Made by a program: the position numbers and the translations under genes
The notes under the pieces: generated by a model
The model's database searches: none
The model's input: the letters and a program-made list of their open reading frames with translations, nothing else
What the model was told of the DNA's origin: nothing
Origin: Erysipelothrix urinaevulpis
GTDB taxonomy: Bacteria > Bacillota_I > Bacilli_A > Erysipelotrichales > Erysipelotrichaceae
Direction: 5' to 3'
Assembly: GCF_009828835.1 (NCBI RefSeq)
Contig: NZ_WTTB01000006.1
Span: 62,001 to 126,000, forward strand
Length of the DNA stretch: 64,000 nt
In this document: piece after piece, positions 30,177 through 39,048 of the stretch
How positions within the stretch are numbered: the first letter of the stretch is position 1
Layout: each line of letters begins with the position of its first letter

Positions 30177-30759
30177 AGAAAATCCTTGCATGTTCTAATT
30201 CATCTTGAGTCAGTGAATGACCAAATTGATGAGAGTAAGTAGTAAATTGAATCCCTTCTTGGCCTAAGTCTTTTTCTAATTGTTGGAAATCATCTTTGTT
30301 TACATAGGGATCTTGGTCACCATACGTTATAAAAAGATTAATTTCTTGGTTTTTAAACGGTGTGGTTGTATTAGAACGAGAAGGATGAAATAACAAAGCA
30401 TTCTTAAACTTGGTTTGGTACAATCTCATAATATTTAAGAAAATATTTGAACCATTAGAGTATCCAAGAATTGTTACAGAATCTTCACGAAGATCATACT
30501 GAGCTAAAAGGTTTTTCATTTCTTGATACAGTTCTTCACTTTCAGTATTTAAACTATCTAAATCAAAAGACCCATCAGGATAGCGTTTAAAATATCGATT
30601 CATCCCATTCTCTACAATATTTCCACGAATGCCTATTTTGTGTGCCTTTGGATCAATAAACATGGCTAACGTTAAGAGGTCTGATTCGTTTCCACCTGTG
30701 CCATGTAACATGATAATTGTCTTGTCGTTTATTCCTTTTTCATAGCGATGTTTCATCAT
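30166..30759 (-). CDS. mhqD: Carboxylesterase/phospholipase-like alpha/beta hydrolase (MhqD-like)
   Basis: 197 aa; start chosen at the first of two adjacent ATG codons 5-8 nt after AAGGAG. Oxyanion region MLHGTGGNESDLL, nucleophile elbow GYSNGSN, Asp in TYGDQDPYV and His in HQFGHSLT. Matches the MhqD/YodD type found in quinone-resistance loci of Bacillus. Lies between a MarR regulator and a flavin reductase. Confidence 0.85.
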   Translation of the reverse strand: MMKHRYEKGINDKTIIMLHGTGGNESDLLTLAMFIDPKAHKIGIRGNIVENGMNRYFKRYPDGSFDLDSLNTESEELYQEMKNLLAQYDLREDSVTILGYSNGSNIFLNIMRLYQTKFKNALLFHPSRSNTTTPFKNQEINLFITYGDQDPYVNKDDFQQLEKDLGQEGIQFTTYSHQFGHSLTQDELEHARIFYGK

Positions 30760-31207
30760 CAAGTCTCCTTTTTGCTTCTTTCCCAACTTTTTTTAGAAGT
30801 GTCTGTAACAAAACTTCTTCATTTTGTGTTAGTACATCAAAAATTGGTCGCATATCATTGTAATGCTTAGGGTAAATTTCATCAAATAATTCTCTTCCTT
30901 TATCCGTTAGATATAAGTTTATAACGCGTTGGTCTGCTTTATCCTTTTTTCTTAGAATCAAGCCTTTTTTTTCTAATTGAGCAATCACATAAGTCATTGA
31001 ACTGTTGGGAATTAAGACTGAATCAATGAGAGCCTGTGTTGTTAAACCTTCTTTATGATAAATTGACTCGAGTGCTGTAAATTCATTCAGACTTAAGTCT
31101 ACATCAGCAATGGATTCTTTAACATTTTCCATAACACTATGATAAGCCTTAAACAAAACAATCAATGACTTCAAAGAATCGTTATTATTTAAAGTATTCT
31201 TTTTCAT
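30740..31207 (-). CDS. mhqR: MarR-family repressor (MhqR-like)
   Basis: 155 aa from MKKNTLNNNDS. Winged helix: LSLNEFTALESIYHKEGLTTQALIDSVLIPNSSMTYVIAQLEKKGLILRKKDKADQRVINLYLTDKGREL. In Bacillus, MhqR represses dioxygenase, hydrolase and reductase genes and is released by quinones or electrophiles. Here it sits inside the operon it probably controls, overlapping the dioxygenase gene by 23 nt and mhqD by 20 nt. Candidate operator at 32199-32216. Confidence 0.82.
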   Translation of the reverse strand: MKKNTLNNNDSLKSLIVLFKAYHSVMENVKESIADVDLSLNEFTALESIYHKEGLTTQALIDSVLIPNSSMTYVIAQLEKKGLILRKKDKADQRVINLYLTDKGRELFDEIYPKHYNDMRPIFDVLTQNEEVLLQTLLKKVGKEAKRRLDDETSL

Positions 31208-32174
31208 AGACTTTATTGCTCCGTACACTATCAAATGGTTTTAAAGTATCTTCCACATGCTGCTGATGGTGACGTAGATGTGGGGGTAAGGTTAGTGTTT
31301 CACCCAAAATCTCATACGATTCTTGATCATCAATAAAACCAGGGCCATCGGTTGCAAGTTCGAAAAGTATATTTGGATAAAGTCGAATATAGAGTGACTT
31401 AAAGTAGAACCGGTCAACATAACCCGAATTTCTTAAGTTTTTGGTGTCAAAGTGATCTTGCCACCAATAGAGTTCTTCCAAATCATTGACTCTAAAAGCC
31501 ACATGGTGAACACCGCCATAGCCTTGCTGAGCTTGTGGTGCATCTGTTTTTTCTTCAACGATGACTTCAGCACCATTTCCACCCGTATGCATTTCATAAA
31601 GATGGAAATCATCCTCTTGCGAAATTTTGGTCATGTGTAGTAAGGATGTTAGGGCAGTATCCATGAGTGATAGACTCTGTACAGTTAAGAAGACAGGTCC
31701 TAAACCAATAATCGCAAATTCATTTGGAACTGGTCCCTTATACCATGGTTCACCAGGCGCTACACCGTGGTTATTTTCATCCGACACCAATGCATATTGT
31801 TGTTGATCAAAATCTTCAAATAATATAAATTTTTTGTTGAAGAGGTGTTTGATATCTGAGTGTTTAACATCATAATGGTCAAATCGCTTTAACCAATAAT
31901 TTAAAGATTCATCATCCTTGACTCTAAATGTTGAACGAGAGATATCGTTGGTCCCTTGAACATGTTGAGGAATGTTTTTAAAATCAAAGAACGTCATGTC
32001 TGTTCCTGGACTTCCTTTGTCATCCGCAAAAAATAGATGGTATGTATTAATGTCATCTTGATTAACATTCTTTTTGACTAATCGTATTCCTAAAACATTG
32101 GTATAAAAATCATAAATTCTTTTTGCATCACTGGTGATTGCTGTAATGTGATGAATGCCTCGTAATTGTTTCAT
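31185..32174 (-). CDS. mhqO: Ring-cleaving dioxygenase, glyoxalase fold (MhqO-like)
   Basis: 329 aa with two vicinal-oxygen-chelate modules. The first starts GIHHITAITSDAKRIYDFYTNVLGIRLVKK, the second GGVHHVAFRV (about residue 219). Metal ligands are likely His in GIHHI and VHHVAF and Glu in LFELATDGPGF. Family members are annotated as thiol-dependent (hydro)quinone dioxygenases. First gene of the operon; SD AGGAGG lies before the ATG. Confidence 0.88.
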   Translation of the reverse strand: MKQLRGIHHITAITSDAKRIYDFYTNVLGIRLVKKNVNQDDINTYHLFFADDKGSPGTDMTFFDFKNIPQHVQGTNDISRSTFRVKDDESLNYWLKRFDHYDVKHSDIKHLFNKKFILFEDFDQQQYALVSDENNHGVAPGEPWYKGPVPNEFAIIGLGPVFLTVQSLSLMDTALTSLLHMTKISQEDDFHLYEMHTGGNGAEVIVEEKTDAPQAQQGYGGVHHVAFRVNDLEELYWWQDHFDTKNLRNSGYVDRFYFKSLYIRLYPNILFELATDGPGFIDDQESYEILGETLTLPPHLRHHQQHVEDTLKPFDSVRSNKVYEKEYFK

Positions 32175-32198
32175 AAGTATTACCTCCTATTACCAATA

Positions 32199-32216
32199 TA
32201 TTACGAAACCGTAATA
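32199..32216. promoter_or_regulatory. Palindromic operator before mhqO, probable MhqR site
   Basis: TATTACG-AAAC-CGTAATA, 7-bp perfect arms. It lies 25 nt before the mhqO ATG, in the promoter region of the minus-strand operon. Position and symmetry fit a MarR dimer. Confidence 0.65.
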
Positions 32217-32237
32217 ATTTAAAGTGATTTGCTCAAG

Positions 32238-32261
32238 CATTTGGTGCACGATGACCAAATG
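32238..32261. promoter_or_regulatory. Inverted repeat upstream of the serine dehydratase promoter
   Basis: CATTTGGT and ACCAAATG, perfect 8-bp arms 8 nt apart, ending 12 nt before the probable sdaAB -35 box. No U run, so an operator is more likely than a terminator. Regulator unknown. Confidence 0.5.
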
Positions 32262-32273
32262 AACCAATTTAAC

Positions 32274-32301
32274 TTGGAATAAGTCCGTAAACATATATAA
32301 T
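32274..32301 (+). promoter_or_regulatory. Promoter of sdaAB-sdaAA
   Basis: TTGGAA (32274-32279), 16-nt spacer, TATAAT (32296-32301), 38 nt before the ATG. Confidence 0.6.
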
Positions 32302-32339
32302 AAAGATAGAAAATATTAAATACAAATAGAGGAGGCATT

Positions 32340-33032
32340 ATGGCAGGAAAAAAGTTTAAATCAGTCTTTGATATTATTGGACCCGTCATGGTTGGTCCAA
32401 GTAGTTCACATACCGCTGGAGCGGCACGGATTGGAAAAATGGCACGGTCCCTATTTCCAGAAAACCCAAAGCAAATCAATGTATATTTATACGAATCCTT
32501 TGCTGAAACATATCGTGGTCATGGTACCGATGTTGCCTTAGCAGGTGGATTAATGGGAATGAACCCTGATGATGATCAACTACATGAATCTTTAATACTT
32601 GCTCAAGAAAAAGGGATCAAAATAAATTTTATTCCTCTTGCAGACAAAGTGTCACACCCTAATACCGCAAAAATTGTGATGCGTGGGGATCAAGAAAAAA
32701 TGGAAGTCACAGGAATTTCTATTGGTGGAGGTAGTGCCGAGATTATTCGCGTGGATGGAAAAGAAGTCAATATTGATGGGAAGATTCCAACAATTTTAAT
32801 TAAGCATATCGATCAACCGGGTATGATTTCTCAAGTAGCGAATGTCTTGAGCAATTTAAATCTTAATGTCGCAACGATGCGAGTTGAACGTGAATCAAGA
32901 GGGTGTGAAGCGTACATGGTGATCGAGATTGATGACCATGATGAGATTGGAAATGCTGTTGAAATATTAAACTCAATGGATTGTGTTTTAAATGTTTCAC
33001 ATATTGATTTAAGGGAGGATAGCAATGTTTGA
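32340..33032 (+). CDS. sdaAB: L-serine dehydratase, beta subunit
   Basis: 230 aa. The N-terminal domain shows FDIIGPVMVGPSSSHTAGAARIGK (substrate/allosteric site), RGHGTDVALAGGLMG and SIGGGSAEI. An ACT domain, LIKHIDQPGMISQVANVLSNLNLNVATMRV, is C-terminal. With the alpha subunit it converts serine to pyruvate and ammonia in an iron-sulphur-dependent reaction. SD AGGAGG upstream; overlaps sdaAA by 8 nt. Confidence 0.96.
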   Translation: MAGKKFKSVFDIIGPVMVGPSSSHTAGAARIGKMARSLFPENPKQINVYLYESFAETYRGHGTDVALAGGLMGMNPDDDQLHESLILAQEKGIKINFIPLADKVSHPNTAKIVMRGDQEKMEVTGISIGGGSAEIIRVDGKEVNIDGKIPTILIKHIDQPGMISQVANVLSNLNLNVATMRVERESRGCEAYMVIEIDDHDEIGNAVEILNSMDCVLNVSHIDLREDSNV

Positions 33033-33897
33033 TACGATTGAGGCATTAGTTCAAAAAGCAGAAGAACGTGGTTCTTTATCCGAATTAATAATTGAAGAAG
33101 AAATAAGAGATTCTGGTCATTCAAGAGACTATATTTGGGAACAGATGACCTATCAATTAGATGTGATGAATAAAAGTATTGAACGAGGTATTCAAGGGGT
33201 TAAATCAAAAACTGGATTAACAGGTGGAGCAGCAAAACAAATTCATGAATACATTAAAAAAGGAAAAATGATTAGTGATCCTACTATTCTAACAGCTGTT
33301 CAAAATGCCGTTGGAACAAACGAAGTGAATGCATCGATGGGATTAATCTGTGCAACACCAACTGCAGGTAGTGCAGGAGTTGTACCAGGAGTCTTGAGTG
33401 CTTTAACTCAAAAGTATGAACTCACTGAAGAAGAACAGATACGCTATTTATTTGTTGCAGGTGGCTTTGGTTTGGTTGTGGCTAATAATGCCTCAATTAG
33501 TGGAGCCATGGGTGGATGTCAAGCAGAGATTGGGAGTGCCTCGGCAATGGCGAGTGCTGCAGCCGTCGATGCATTAGGTGGAACGCCTAAAATGGCAGCT
33601 CATGCTTTTGCCATGACAATCAAGAATATGCTAGGTCTTATCTGTGATCCTGTGGCAGGTTTAGTTGAAGTTCCATGTGTAAAAAGAAATGCGCTGGGTG
33701 CATCCCAAGCCATCATTTCTGCAGATATGGCACTTGCAGGTGTCGAAAGTATTTTACCAGCCGACGATGTTGTTTTAGCTATGCATAAAGTTGGGCAGGA
33801 TATGCCATCAAAATATAAAGAAACTGCAGAAGGTGGTCTTGCAGATACGCCAAAAGCACGACAATTGGAAGCAGAAATTTTTAACGAAAATTCTTAA
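33025..33897 (+). CDS. sdaAA: L-serine dehydratase, alpha subunit (iron-sulphur)
   Basis: 290 aa. Conserved cluster and active-site regions: SMGLICATPTAGSAGVVPGVL, ISGAMGGCQAEIGSASAMASAA, GLICDPVAGLVEVPCVKRNALGA and MHKVGQDMPSKYKETAEGGLADTP. The Cys in GGCQAE, ICDPVAG and VPCVKR are the expected [4Fe-4S] ligands. Two-subunit type as in Bacillus. It releases free ammonia, which is of interest given the ammonia-dependent enzymes elsewhere here. Confidence 0.97.
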   Translation: MFDTIEALVQKAEERGSLSELIIEEEIRDSGHSRDYIWEQMTYQLDVMNKSIERGIQGVKSKTGLTGGAAKQIHEYIKKGKMISDPTILTAVQNAVGTNEVNASMGLICATPTAGSAGVVPGVLSALTQKYELTEEEQIRYLFVAGGFGLVVANNASISGAMGGCQAEIGSASAMASAAAVDALGGTPKMAAHAFAMTIKNMLGLICDPVAGLVEVPCVKRNALGASQAIISADMALAGVESILPADDVVLAMHKVGQDMPSKYKETAEGGLADTPKARQLEAEIFNENS

Positions 33898-33992
33898 AAA
33901 TCCTTTTTCATGACATTTAAAGGCACTTTGATAAACATTTAGTTTGCTTATCCAAGCGATTCGCTATACTAAGTTTGAAAGGTGGTCGTATC

Positions 33993-34964
33993 ATGAAAAA
34001 AATTCTAGTTATTGGTGGAACAGGTTTTTTGGGTTACCACACAATTGAAGAATTATTAGAGAAAAAGTACTCAGTTGTTTCTATTTCATTACCACCCATA
34101 CCAAGCGAGACATTATTTGAAGGAAAAGACGTCGAAAATATTTTGGCAGATGTAAATACATTAAAAGACGAACAATTATTAAAGATAATGAACGAAGTAA
34201 GTGGGGTAATTTACGCAATTGGTTCTGATGAAAGAGTGTTACCAAATGCACCAGCATTTCAGTATTATTATCAAGAAAATGTTTTGCCAACTCAACGAAT
34301 TGCTCATTTGGCAAGTAAAGCAGGCGTCGAAAAATTTGTGGTATTTGGTTCATATTATTCAGAGTTTTCCGAACGGATGCCTGATTTATATCTTGAAGAT
34401 GAACCGTATGCGAAAGCAAGGTTATTGCAAGAAGAATTAGCATTTGCTGAAGGTGAAGGAACAATGCATGTGATGAGTTTGAGGTTGCCATACATTTTTG
34501 GTACAATGCCAGGTCGAGAATCTATTTGGAAAGCTTATGTTGAACGGATTCGCGGAAAAAAGATGGTTCCATCACTTCCAGGTGGAACGGCAATGGTTAC
34601 TGCAAAACAAGTAGCCCAAGCAGCGGTTGGAGCTTTAGAAAACGGTGTTCATCGAAAAACCTACGCGATCTCTGGCATTAACATGAAGTATCATGTGTTC
34701 TATGAAATGATCGTCGAAGCGTTAGGTCAAAGTAAATTTACATCAGTTCCAGTTATCCCACTAGCGATGGCCATCGAAACCTATGAAGATTTAGACCAAG
34801 AAGCAAGTCTTCAAGGAAAAGAACATGGTATTCACATGGTAACGGTAGCAAGAATAGAGGAAAAAGATTTCTATATCGATCCCTTCGAAGCAATGGAAGC
34901 CTTAGGCTATGAAGAAGATAATGTATTAAAAACAATTAGAGAAACACTGAAGAGCTGTATTTAA
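33993..34964 (+). CDS. NAD-dependent epimerase/dehydratase family protein
   Basis: 323 aa from MKKILVIGGTGFLG; SD AAAGGTGG upstream. The Rossmann motif GGTGFLG is at the N-terminus. The extended-SDR Ser/Tyr catalytic area is around FGSYYSEFS (about residues 117-125), and SLRLPYIFG is typical. Substrate unknown, probably a nucleotide sugar or a reduced small carbonyl. Followed at once by a terminator, so monocistronic. Confidence 0.75.
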   Translation: MKKILVIGGTGFLGYHTIEELLEKKYSVVSISLPPIPSETLFEGKDVENILADVNTLKDEQLLKIMNEVSGVIYAIGSDERVLPNAPAFQYYYQENVLPTQRIAHLASKAGVEKFVVFGSYYSEFSERMPDLYLEDEPYAKARLLQEELAFAEGEGTMHVMSLRLPYIFGTMPGRESIWKAYVERIRGKKMVPSLPGGTAMVTAKQVAQAAVGALENGVHRKTYAISGINMKYHVFYEMIVEALGQSKFTSVPVIPLAMAIETYEDLDQEASLQGKEHGIHMVTVARIEEKDFYIDPFEAMEALGYEEDNVLKTIRETLKSCI

Positions 34965-34988
34965 GACTAAGTTTACTTAGTCTTTTTT
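34963..34988 (+). terminator. Terminator after the epimerase gene
   Basis: AAGACTAAG-TTTA-CTTAGTCTT followed by T run; overlaps the stop codon. A TATAAT for glpK starts at 34991. Confidence 0.85.
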
Positions 34989-35018
34989 GTTATAATAAGT
35001 AAAAGCGAGGTTTTAATA

Positions 35019-36503
35019 ATGAAAGAATATATTATTACATTAGATCAAGGAACAACAAGTTCTCGAGCAATTGTATTTAATAGGAAACAAGAAATTATTG
35101 GCATTGCTCAAACAAATTTACAATCAATCTACCCACAAAATGCATGGGTTGAACAAGATCCTATGGAAATATGGTCAAGTCAAAGCGGTGCCTTATCAGA
35201 AGTGATTGCTAAAACCGGCATCCATCCAAGTGAAATCGAAGCCATTGGAATTACAAATCAAAGAGAGACAACAGTTGTATGGAATAAAGAAACAGGAAAA
35301 CCAATTTACAATGCAATTGTTTGGCAATGTCGAAGAACGGCGTCGTATTGCCAGACACTTGTAGAAAAAGGATTAGAGCCCTATATTAAAGAAAACACTG
35401 GTTTAGTGGTCGATGCTTATTTCTCAGGGACTAAAATCAAATGGATTTTAGACAATGTCGAAGGTGCTAAAGAATTGGCATCAGAAGGAAAATTAATGTT
35501 TGGAACCGTTGATACGTGGTTGCTTTATAACTTTAGTGAGAAAAAAGTACACAAAACGGATTATACAAACGCATCACGCACAATGATCTACAACATTAAA
35601 AAATTAGAATGGGATGAAAAATTACTGAATGAGTTAGAAATACCACGATCCATGTTACCAGAGGTGTGTGATAGCTCAAGCTTATTTTCATACGCTAATA
35701 TTCAAGGATATCAAATTCCAATTACAGCGATGGTCGGTGATCAACAAGCTGCTTTATTTGGTCAACAATGTTTCAATAAAGGGCAAGCTAAAAACACATA
35801 TGGAACAGGTTGCTTCTTATTGATGAATACAAAAGATGAACTTGTTAAAAGTGAGCGTGGTTTGTTGAGTACTATCGCAATCGCTCTTGACGGAACGGTA
35901 GAATATGCTTTAGAAGGTTCAGTGTTTATTGCAGGTGCACTTATTGCTTGGCTAAAAAATGAGATGGCAATGCTTGATTCAATTGATGATGCAGAGTATT
36001 TTGCAACTAAAGTTGAAAATAACGGTGGACTTTATTGTGTTCCAGCATTTACAGGTCTTGGCGCTCCTCATTGGGATATGGATGCGCGAGGTCTTTTCAT
36101 TGGGCTCACTCGTTCAAGTAATAAAAACCATTTTATACGAGCTGCCTTAGAATCCATTGCTTATCAAAGTTATGATGTCATGAAATCAATGGAAGATGAT
36201 GCACAATTTGCCATCCAACAGTTAAAAGTTGATGGCGGTGCTGCTAATAATAACTTTCTTATGCAGTTTCAAGCAGACATTCTGAATGTTAAAGTGGAAA
36301 GACCGGCCAATGTTGAATCAACATCATTAGGTGCCTATTATCTCGCCGGCCTTCATACATCATATTTCAAAAACAGAGAAGAAATCATGAAAACAACTCA
36401 AGAGAGCAAAACATGGAATCCTACAATGGATGAAACAGTCCGTCATGAGACGATCCAACAGTGGCACAAAGCAGTTGAGAGAAGCCTTAAATGGAAAGAC
36501 TAA
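35019..36503 (+). CDS. glpK: Glycerol kinase
   Basis: 494 aa. Phosphorylates glycerol to glycerol-3-phosphate. FGGY-family motifs: ITLDQGTTSSRAIVF at the N-terminus, GITNQRETTVVW, VWQCRRTA, GTVDTWLLY, TNASRTMIYNI, MVGDQQAALFGQ, NTYGTGCFLLMNT and KVDGGAANNNFLMQFQADI. The His phosphorylated by the PTS in Bacillus-type GlpK should lie in the NLTRxxxxHxxRA-like region: here GLTRSSNKNHFIRAALESIAY keeps His but shifts its spacing. No glpF or glpO adjacent. Confidence 0.97.
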   Translation: MKEYIITLDQGTTSSRAIVFNRKQEIIGIAQTNLQSIYPQNAWVEQDPMEIWSSQSGALSEVIAKTGIHPSEIEAIGITNQRETTVVWNKETGKPIYNAIVWQCRRTASYCQTLVEKGLEPYIKENTGLVVDAYFSGTKIKWILDNVEGAKELASEGKLMFGTVDTWLLYNFSEKKVHKTDYTNASRTMIYNIKKLEWDEKLLNELEIPRSMLPEVCDSSSLFSYANIQGYQIPITAMVGDQQAALFGQQCFNKGQAKNTYGTGCFLLMNTKDELVKSERGLLSTIAIALDGTVEYALEGSVFIAGALIAWLKNEMAMLDSIDDAEYFATKVENNGGLYCVPAFTGLGAPHWDMDARGLFIGLTRSSNKNHFIRAALESIAYQSYDVMKSMEDDAQFAIQQLKVDGGAANNNFLMQFQADILNVKVERPANVESTSLGAYYLAGLHTSYFKNREEIMKTTQESKTWNPTMDETVRHETIQQWHKAVERSLKWKD

Positions 36504-36570
36504 GAAAGCCACAAACCTTTACAATTTCAACTCATTACGATAAGATTATGAGGTATGAAATGAGGAGCTT

Positions 36571-37575
36571 ATGTCGAAAATAATTATACCAAAAGACTAC
36601 CAATCAACGTTAGGTGTCTATGAGACACAAACAGCAATTGGTAATATAAAAAAGTGGTTTGAAGAAGCGTTAACAGGAAGTTTGAAGTTAAAAAGAGTTT
36701 CAGCACCTTTATTTGTTGCTCAAGAATCAGGATTGAATGATGATTTGAGCGGTGTTGAAAGACCGGTCAGTTTTCATGTTCCAGCTTTAGAAGCAAAAGG
36801 TGAAGTCGTTCATTCTTTAGCAAAATGGAAACGAATGGCTTTGCATCAATATGATTTCCGAATTGGAAATGGTCTGTATACGGATATGAACGCAATTCGT
36901 CGAGACGAAGAATTATCCAATATTCACTCTATTTATGTTGATCAATGGGACTGGGAACGTGTCATTGACAACGATCAAAGAACATTAACATATTTAAAAG
37001 ACACAGTTCAAAGTATTGTGAACGCAATAGTCGAAACGTCAAGTCGCTTGCACACTAAATATCCAGAAGTCGATGTCTTCATCGATTCAAATGTCAGCTT
37101 TATTAGCAGTCAAGAATTAGAAGATATGTACCCTGAACTTACATCAAAAGAACGTGAAAATGCATACGTAAAAGAACACCCGACAACATTTATCTATCAA
37201 ATTGGTGACACCTTAAGAAGTGGGCAACCACACGATGGAAGAGCGCCAGACTATGATGATTGGAAACTCAATGGTGATTTACTCTTTTGGCATGAAGCTT
37301 TAGGGATGGCCATGGAATTATCAAGCATGGGAATCCGAGTGGATGCAAAGAGCTTAGATGAGCAATTAAATAAGGCAGACGCTAACGACAAAAGACGCTA
37401 TGAATTTCATCAACGCGTCCTAGATAATACCTTACCATTAACAATTGGTGGTGGAATTGGTCAAAGTCGTATGTGTATGCTGTTGTTAGGAAAAGCACAT
37501 ATTGGGGAAGTCCAAGTGTCACTTTGGGATGATGAAACAATTCAATGTTGTGAAAATAAAATTCATTTACTCTAA
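36571..37575 (+). CDS. asnA: Aspartate-ammonia ligase (ammonia-dependent asparagine synthetase)
   Basis: 334 aa, class II tRNA-synthetase-like fold. It makes asparagine from aspartate, ATP and free NH4+, with no glutaminase domain. Seen: YETQTAIGNIKKWFEEAL, LKRVSAPLFV, GVERPVSFHV, HSLAKWKRMAL, GLYTDMNAIRRDE, YVDQWDWE, RAPDYDDWKLNGDLLFWHEALG and GGGIGQSRMCMLLL. Notable alongside the glutaminase-less PurL, PurF and CarB of the same window. Confidence 0.97.
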   Translation: MSKIIIPKDYQSTLGVYETQTAIGNIKKWFEEALTGSLKLKRVSAPLFVAQESGLNDDLSGVERPVSFHVPALEAKGEVVHSLAKWKRMALHQYDFRIGNGLYTDMNAIRRDEELSNIHSIYVDQWDWERVIDNDQRTLTYLKDTVQSIVNAIVETSSRLHTKYPEVDVFIDSNVSFISSQELEDMYPELTSKERENAYVKEHPTTFIYQIGDTLRSGQPHDGRAPDYDDWKLNGDLLFWHEALGMAMELSSMGIRVDAKSLDEQLNKADANDKRRYEFHQRVLDNTLPLTIGGGIGQSRMCMLLLGKAHIGEVQVSLWDDETIQCCENKIHLL

Positions 37576-37597
37576 CAAGCTTCGGCTTGTTTTTTTA
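37574..37597 (+). terminator. Terminator after asnA
   Basis: AACAAGC-TTCG-GCTTGTT followed by a T run; starts at the asnA stop codon. Confidence 0.9.
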
Positions 37598-37598
37598 T

Positions 37599-37652
37599 TT
37601 GTAACAGGTGTTACAATATGGAACGGGTTACAAGTCAATTAATGTGTTACAA
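37599..37652. promoter_or_regulatory. Clustered operator sites before the PTS gene
   Basis: Perfect palindrome TTGTAACA-GG-TGTTACAA (37599-37616), then two further same-direction half-sites GGTTACAA (37626-37633) and TGTTACAA (37645-37652). The array lies in the leader of the sugar PTS operon, which encodes its own RpiR-type regulator, the best candidate to bind it. Confidence 0.6.
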
Positions 37653-37659
37653 CAGGTAA

Positions 37660-37673
37660 TGAAAGCCTTTACA
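37660..37673 (+). promoter_or_regulatory. Candidate cre (CcpA) site
   Basis: TGAAAGCCTTTACA differs at one position from the cre consensus TGWAANCGNTNWCA. It lies 43 nt before the EIIC start, fitting catabolite repression of a beta-glucoside operon. Confidence 0.5.
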
Positions 37674-37715
37674 CTCTGTCATGGAAAGCATACTATGGTG
37701 GCAGGAGGAGAGGTT

Positions 37716-38993
37716 ATGAATAAAATTTTAGATTCATTGGAACAAAAATTAGTTCCGATTGCATCAAAGCTTGATCAGAATAGATATCTTTCAGCAGTTA
37801 AAGATGGATTTTTTGCAGTCATGTCATTTTTAATCATTGGTTCTATTTTCTTGCTTTTTGCAAACTTACCAATCAATGGTTATCCAGAATTTATGACTGG
37901 ATTACTTGGTGAAGGTTGGAAACAGTATTTCTTAGTACCATTCTTTGCATCCATGAATGTGATGACACTCTTTGTTATGATAGGAATTGCACGAAGTTTG
38001 GCATCATCTCATAACATGGATGAAGAATCATCCATTATTGGAACACTGGTTGCTTTTCTAATTTTAACGCCATTTGAAGCAGGAGAATCAGGATTAATGC
38101 TTGCTGCCAGTGCATTTAGTGCAGAAGGTTTATTTTTAGGGATATTCACTGCAATCTTTACCGTAGAGATTATGCGAATTATTACTGAAAAAGGCTGGGT
38201 TATTAAAATGCATCCATCCGTTCCTGAGAACGTTTCACGATCATTTTCAACATTAATTCCAGGATTGTTTGTCATTTTATTTTTTGGAGTCATTCGACTA
38301 GGGTTTAGTTTTACATCATTTCAAACAATTCAAAATTTTATTTTTACAGCTTTACAGACACCGCTAATGGCTTTGGGCGATACATTGCCAGCCCGAATGA
38401 TTTTGACAGTTGTAGAACAATTACTTTGGTCATTTGGCTTGCATGGAAACAACATTGCAGGTGGAGCAATGGCACCGATTTACCAAACATTAACAGTCCA
38501 AAATGCAGAAGCGACGATGGCAGGATTATTACCGCCTAATATCATTACAGTTCAATTCAATACAAACTTTGTTAAAGTCGGAGGGGCAGGGTCAACGTTA
38601 GGACTTGTCTATCTCATGGCAACACAAGCAAAATCTGAGCAATATAAATCTTTAGGACGTTTATCCTTTGCACCAGCAATTTTTAATATAAACGAACCAG
38701 TTATTTTTGGTGTTCCAATTGTCTTGAATCCACTGATGATTATTCCGTTTTTCTTAGCACCTTTAACACTTGTAGTCATAACATATTTCGCAATGTTTAC
38801 AGGTTTAGTTCCTTATACAAGTGGGGTTAATATACCATGGTCAACACCACCCATTATTTCAGGGCTACTGATTACGGGGTGGCGAGGAGCCCTTTTACAA
38901 GTTGTTAATATTCTCGTAGCCACCGCAATATACTACCCATTCTTTAAAATAATTGACCAAAAAGCATACGATGAGGAGAATCCTCAAGAATAA
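37716..38993 (+). CDS. PTS system EIIC component, lactose/cellobiose family
   Basis: 425 aa from the ATG after GGAGGAGAGG. An N-terminal amphipathic helix (ILDSLEQKLVPIASKLDQNRYLSAVKDGF) and about ten membrane segments are typical of CelB/LicC. GGAGSTLGLVYLM and FNINEPVIFGVPIVLNPLMIIPFF are the family's conserved sugar-site loops. It takes up beta-glucosides such as cellobiose with phosphorylation. EIIA and EIIB genes are not in this cluster and must be supplied elsewhere. Confidence 0.9.
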   Translation: MNKILDSLEQKLVPIASKLDQNRYLSAVKDGFFAVMSFLIIGSIFLLFANLPINGYPEFMTGLLGEGWKQYFLVPFFASMNVMTLFVMIGIARSLASSHNMDEESSIIGTLVAFLILTPFEAGESGLMLAASAFSAEGLFLGIFTAIFTVEIMRIITEKGWVIKMHPSVPENVSRSFSTLIPGLFVILFFGVIRLGFSFTSFQTIQNFIFTALQTPLMALGDTLPARMILTVVEQLLWSFGLHGNNIAGGAMAPIYQTLTVQNAEATMAGLLPPNIITVQFNTNFVKVGGAGSTLGLVYLMATQAKSEQYKSLGRLSFAPAIFNINEPVIFGVPIVLNPLMIIPFFLAPLTLVVITYFAMFTGLVPYTSGVNIPWSTPPIISGLLITGWRGALLQVVNILVATAIYYPFFKIIDQKAYDEENPQE

Positions 38994-39048
38994 GCTAAAA
39001 TTATTGCTTTCCATTATGATAAAATGATGTTGAAAGTGGTGGTTCATA

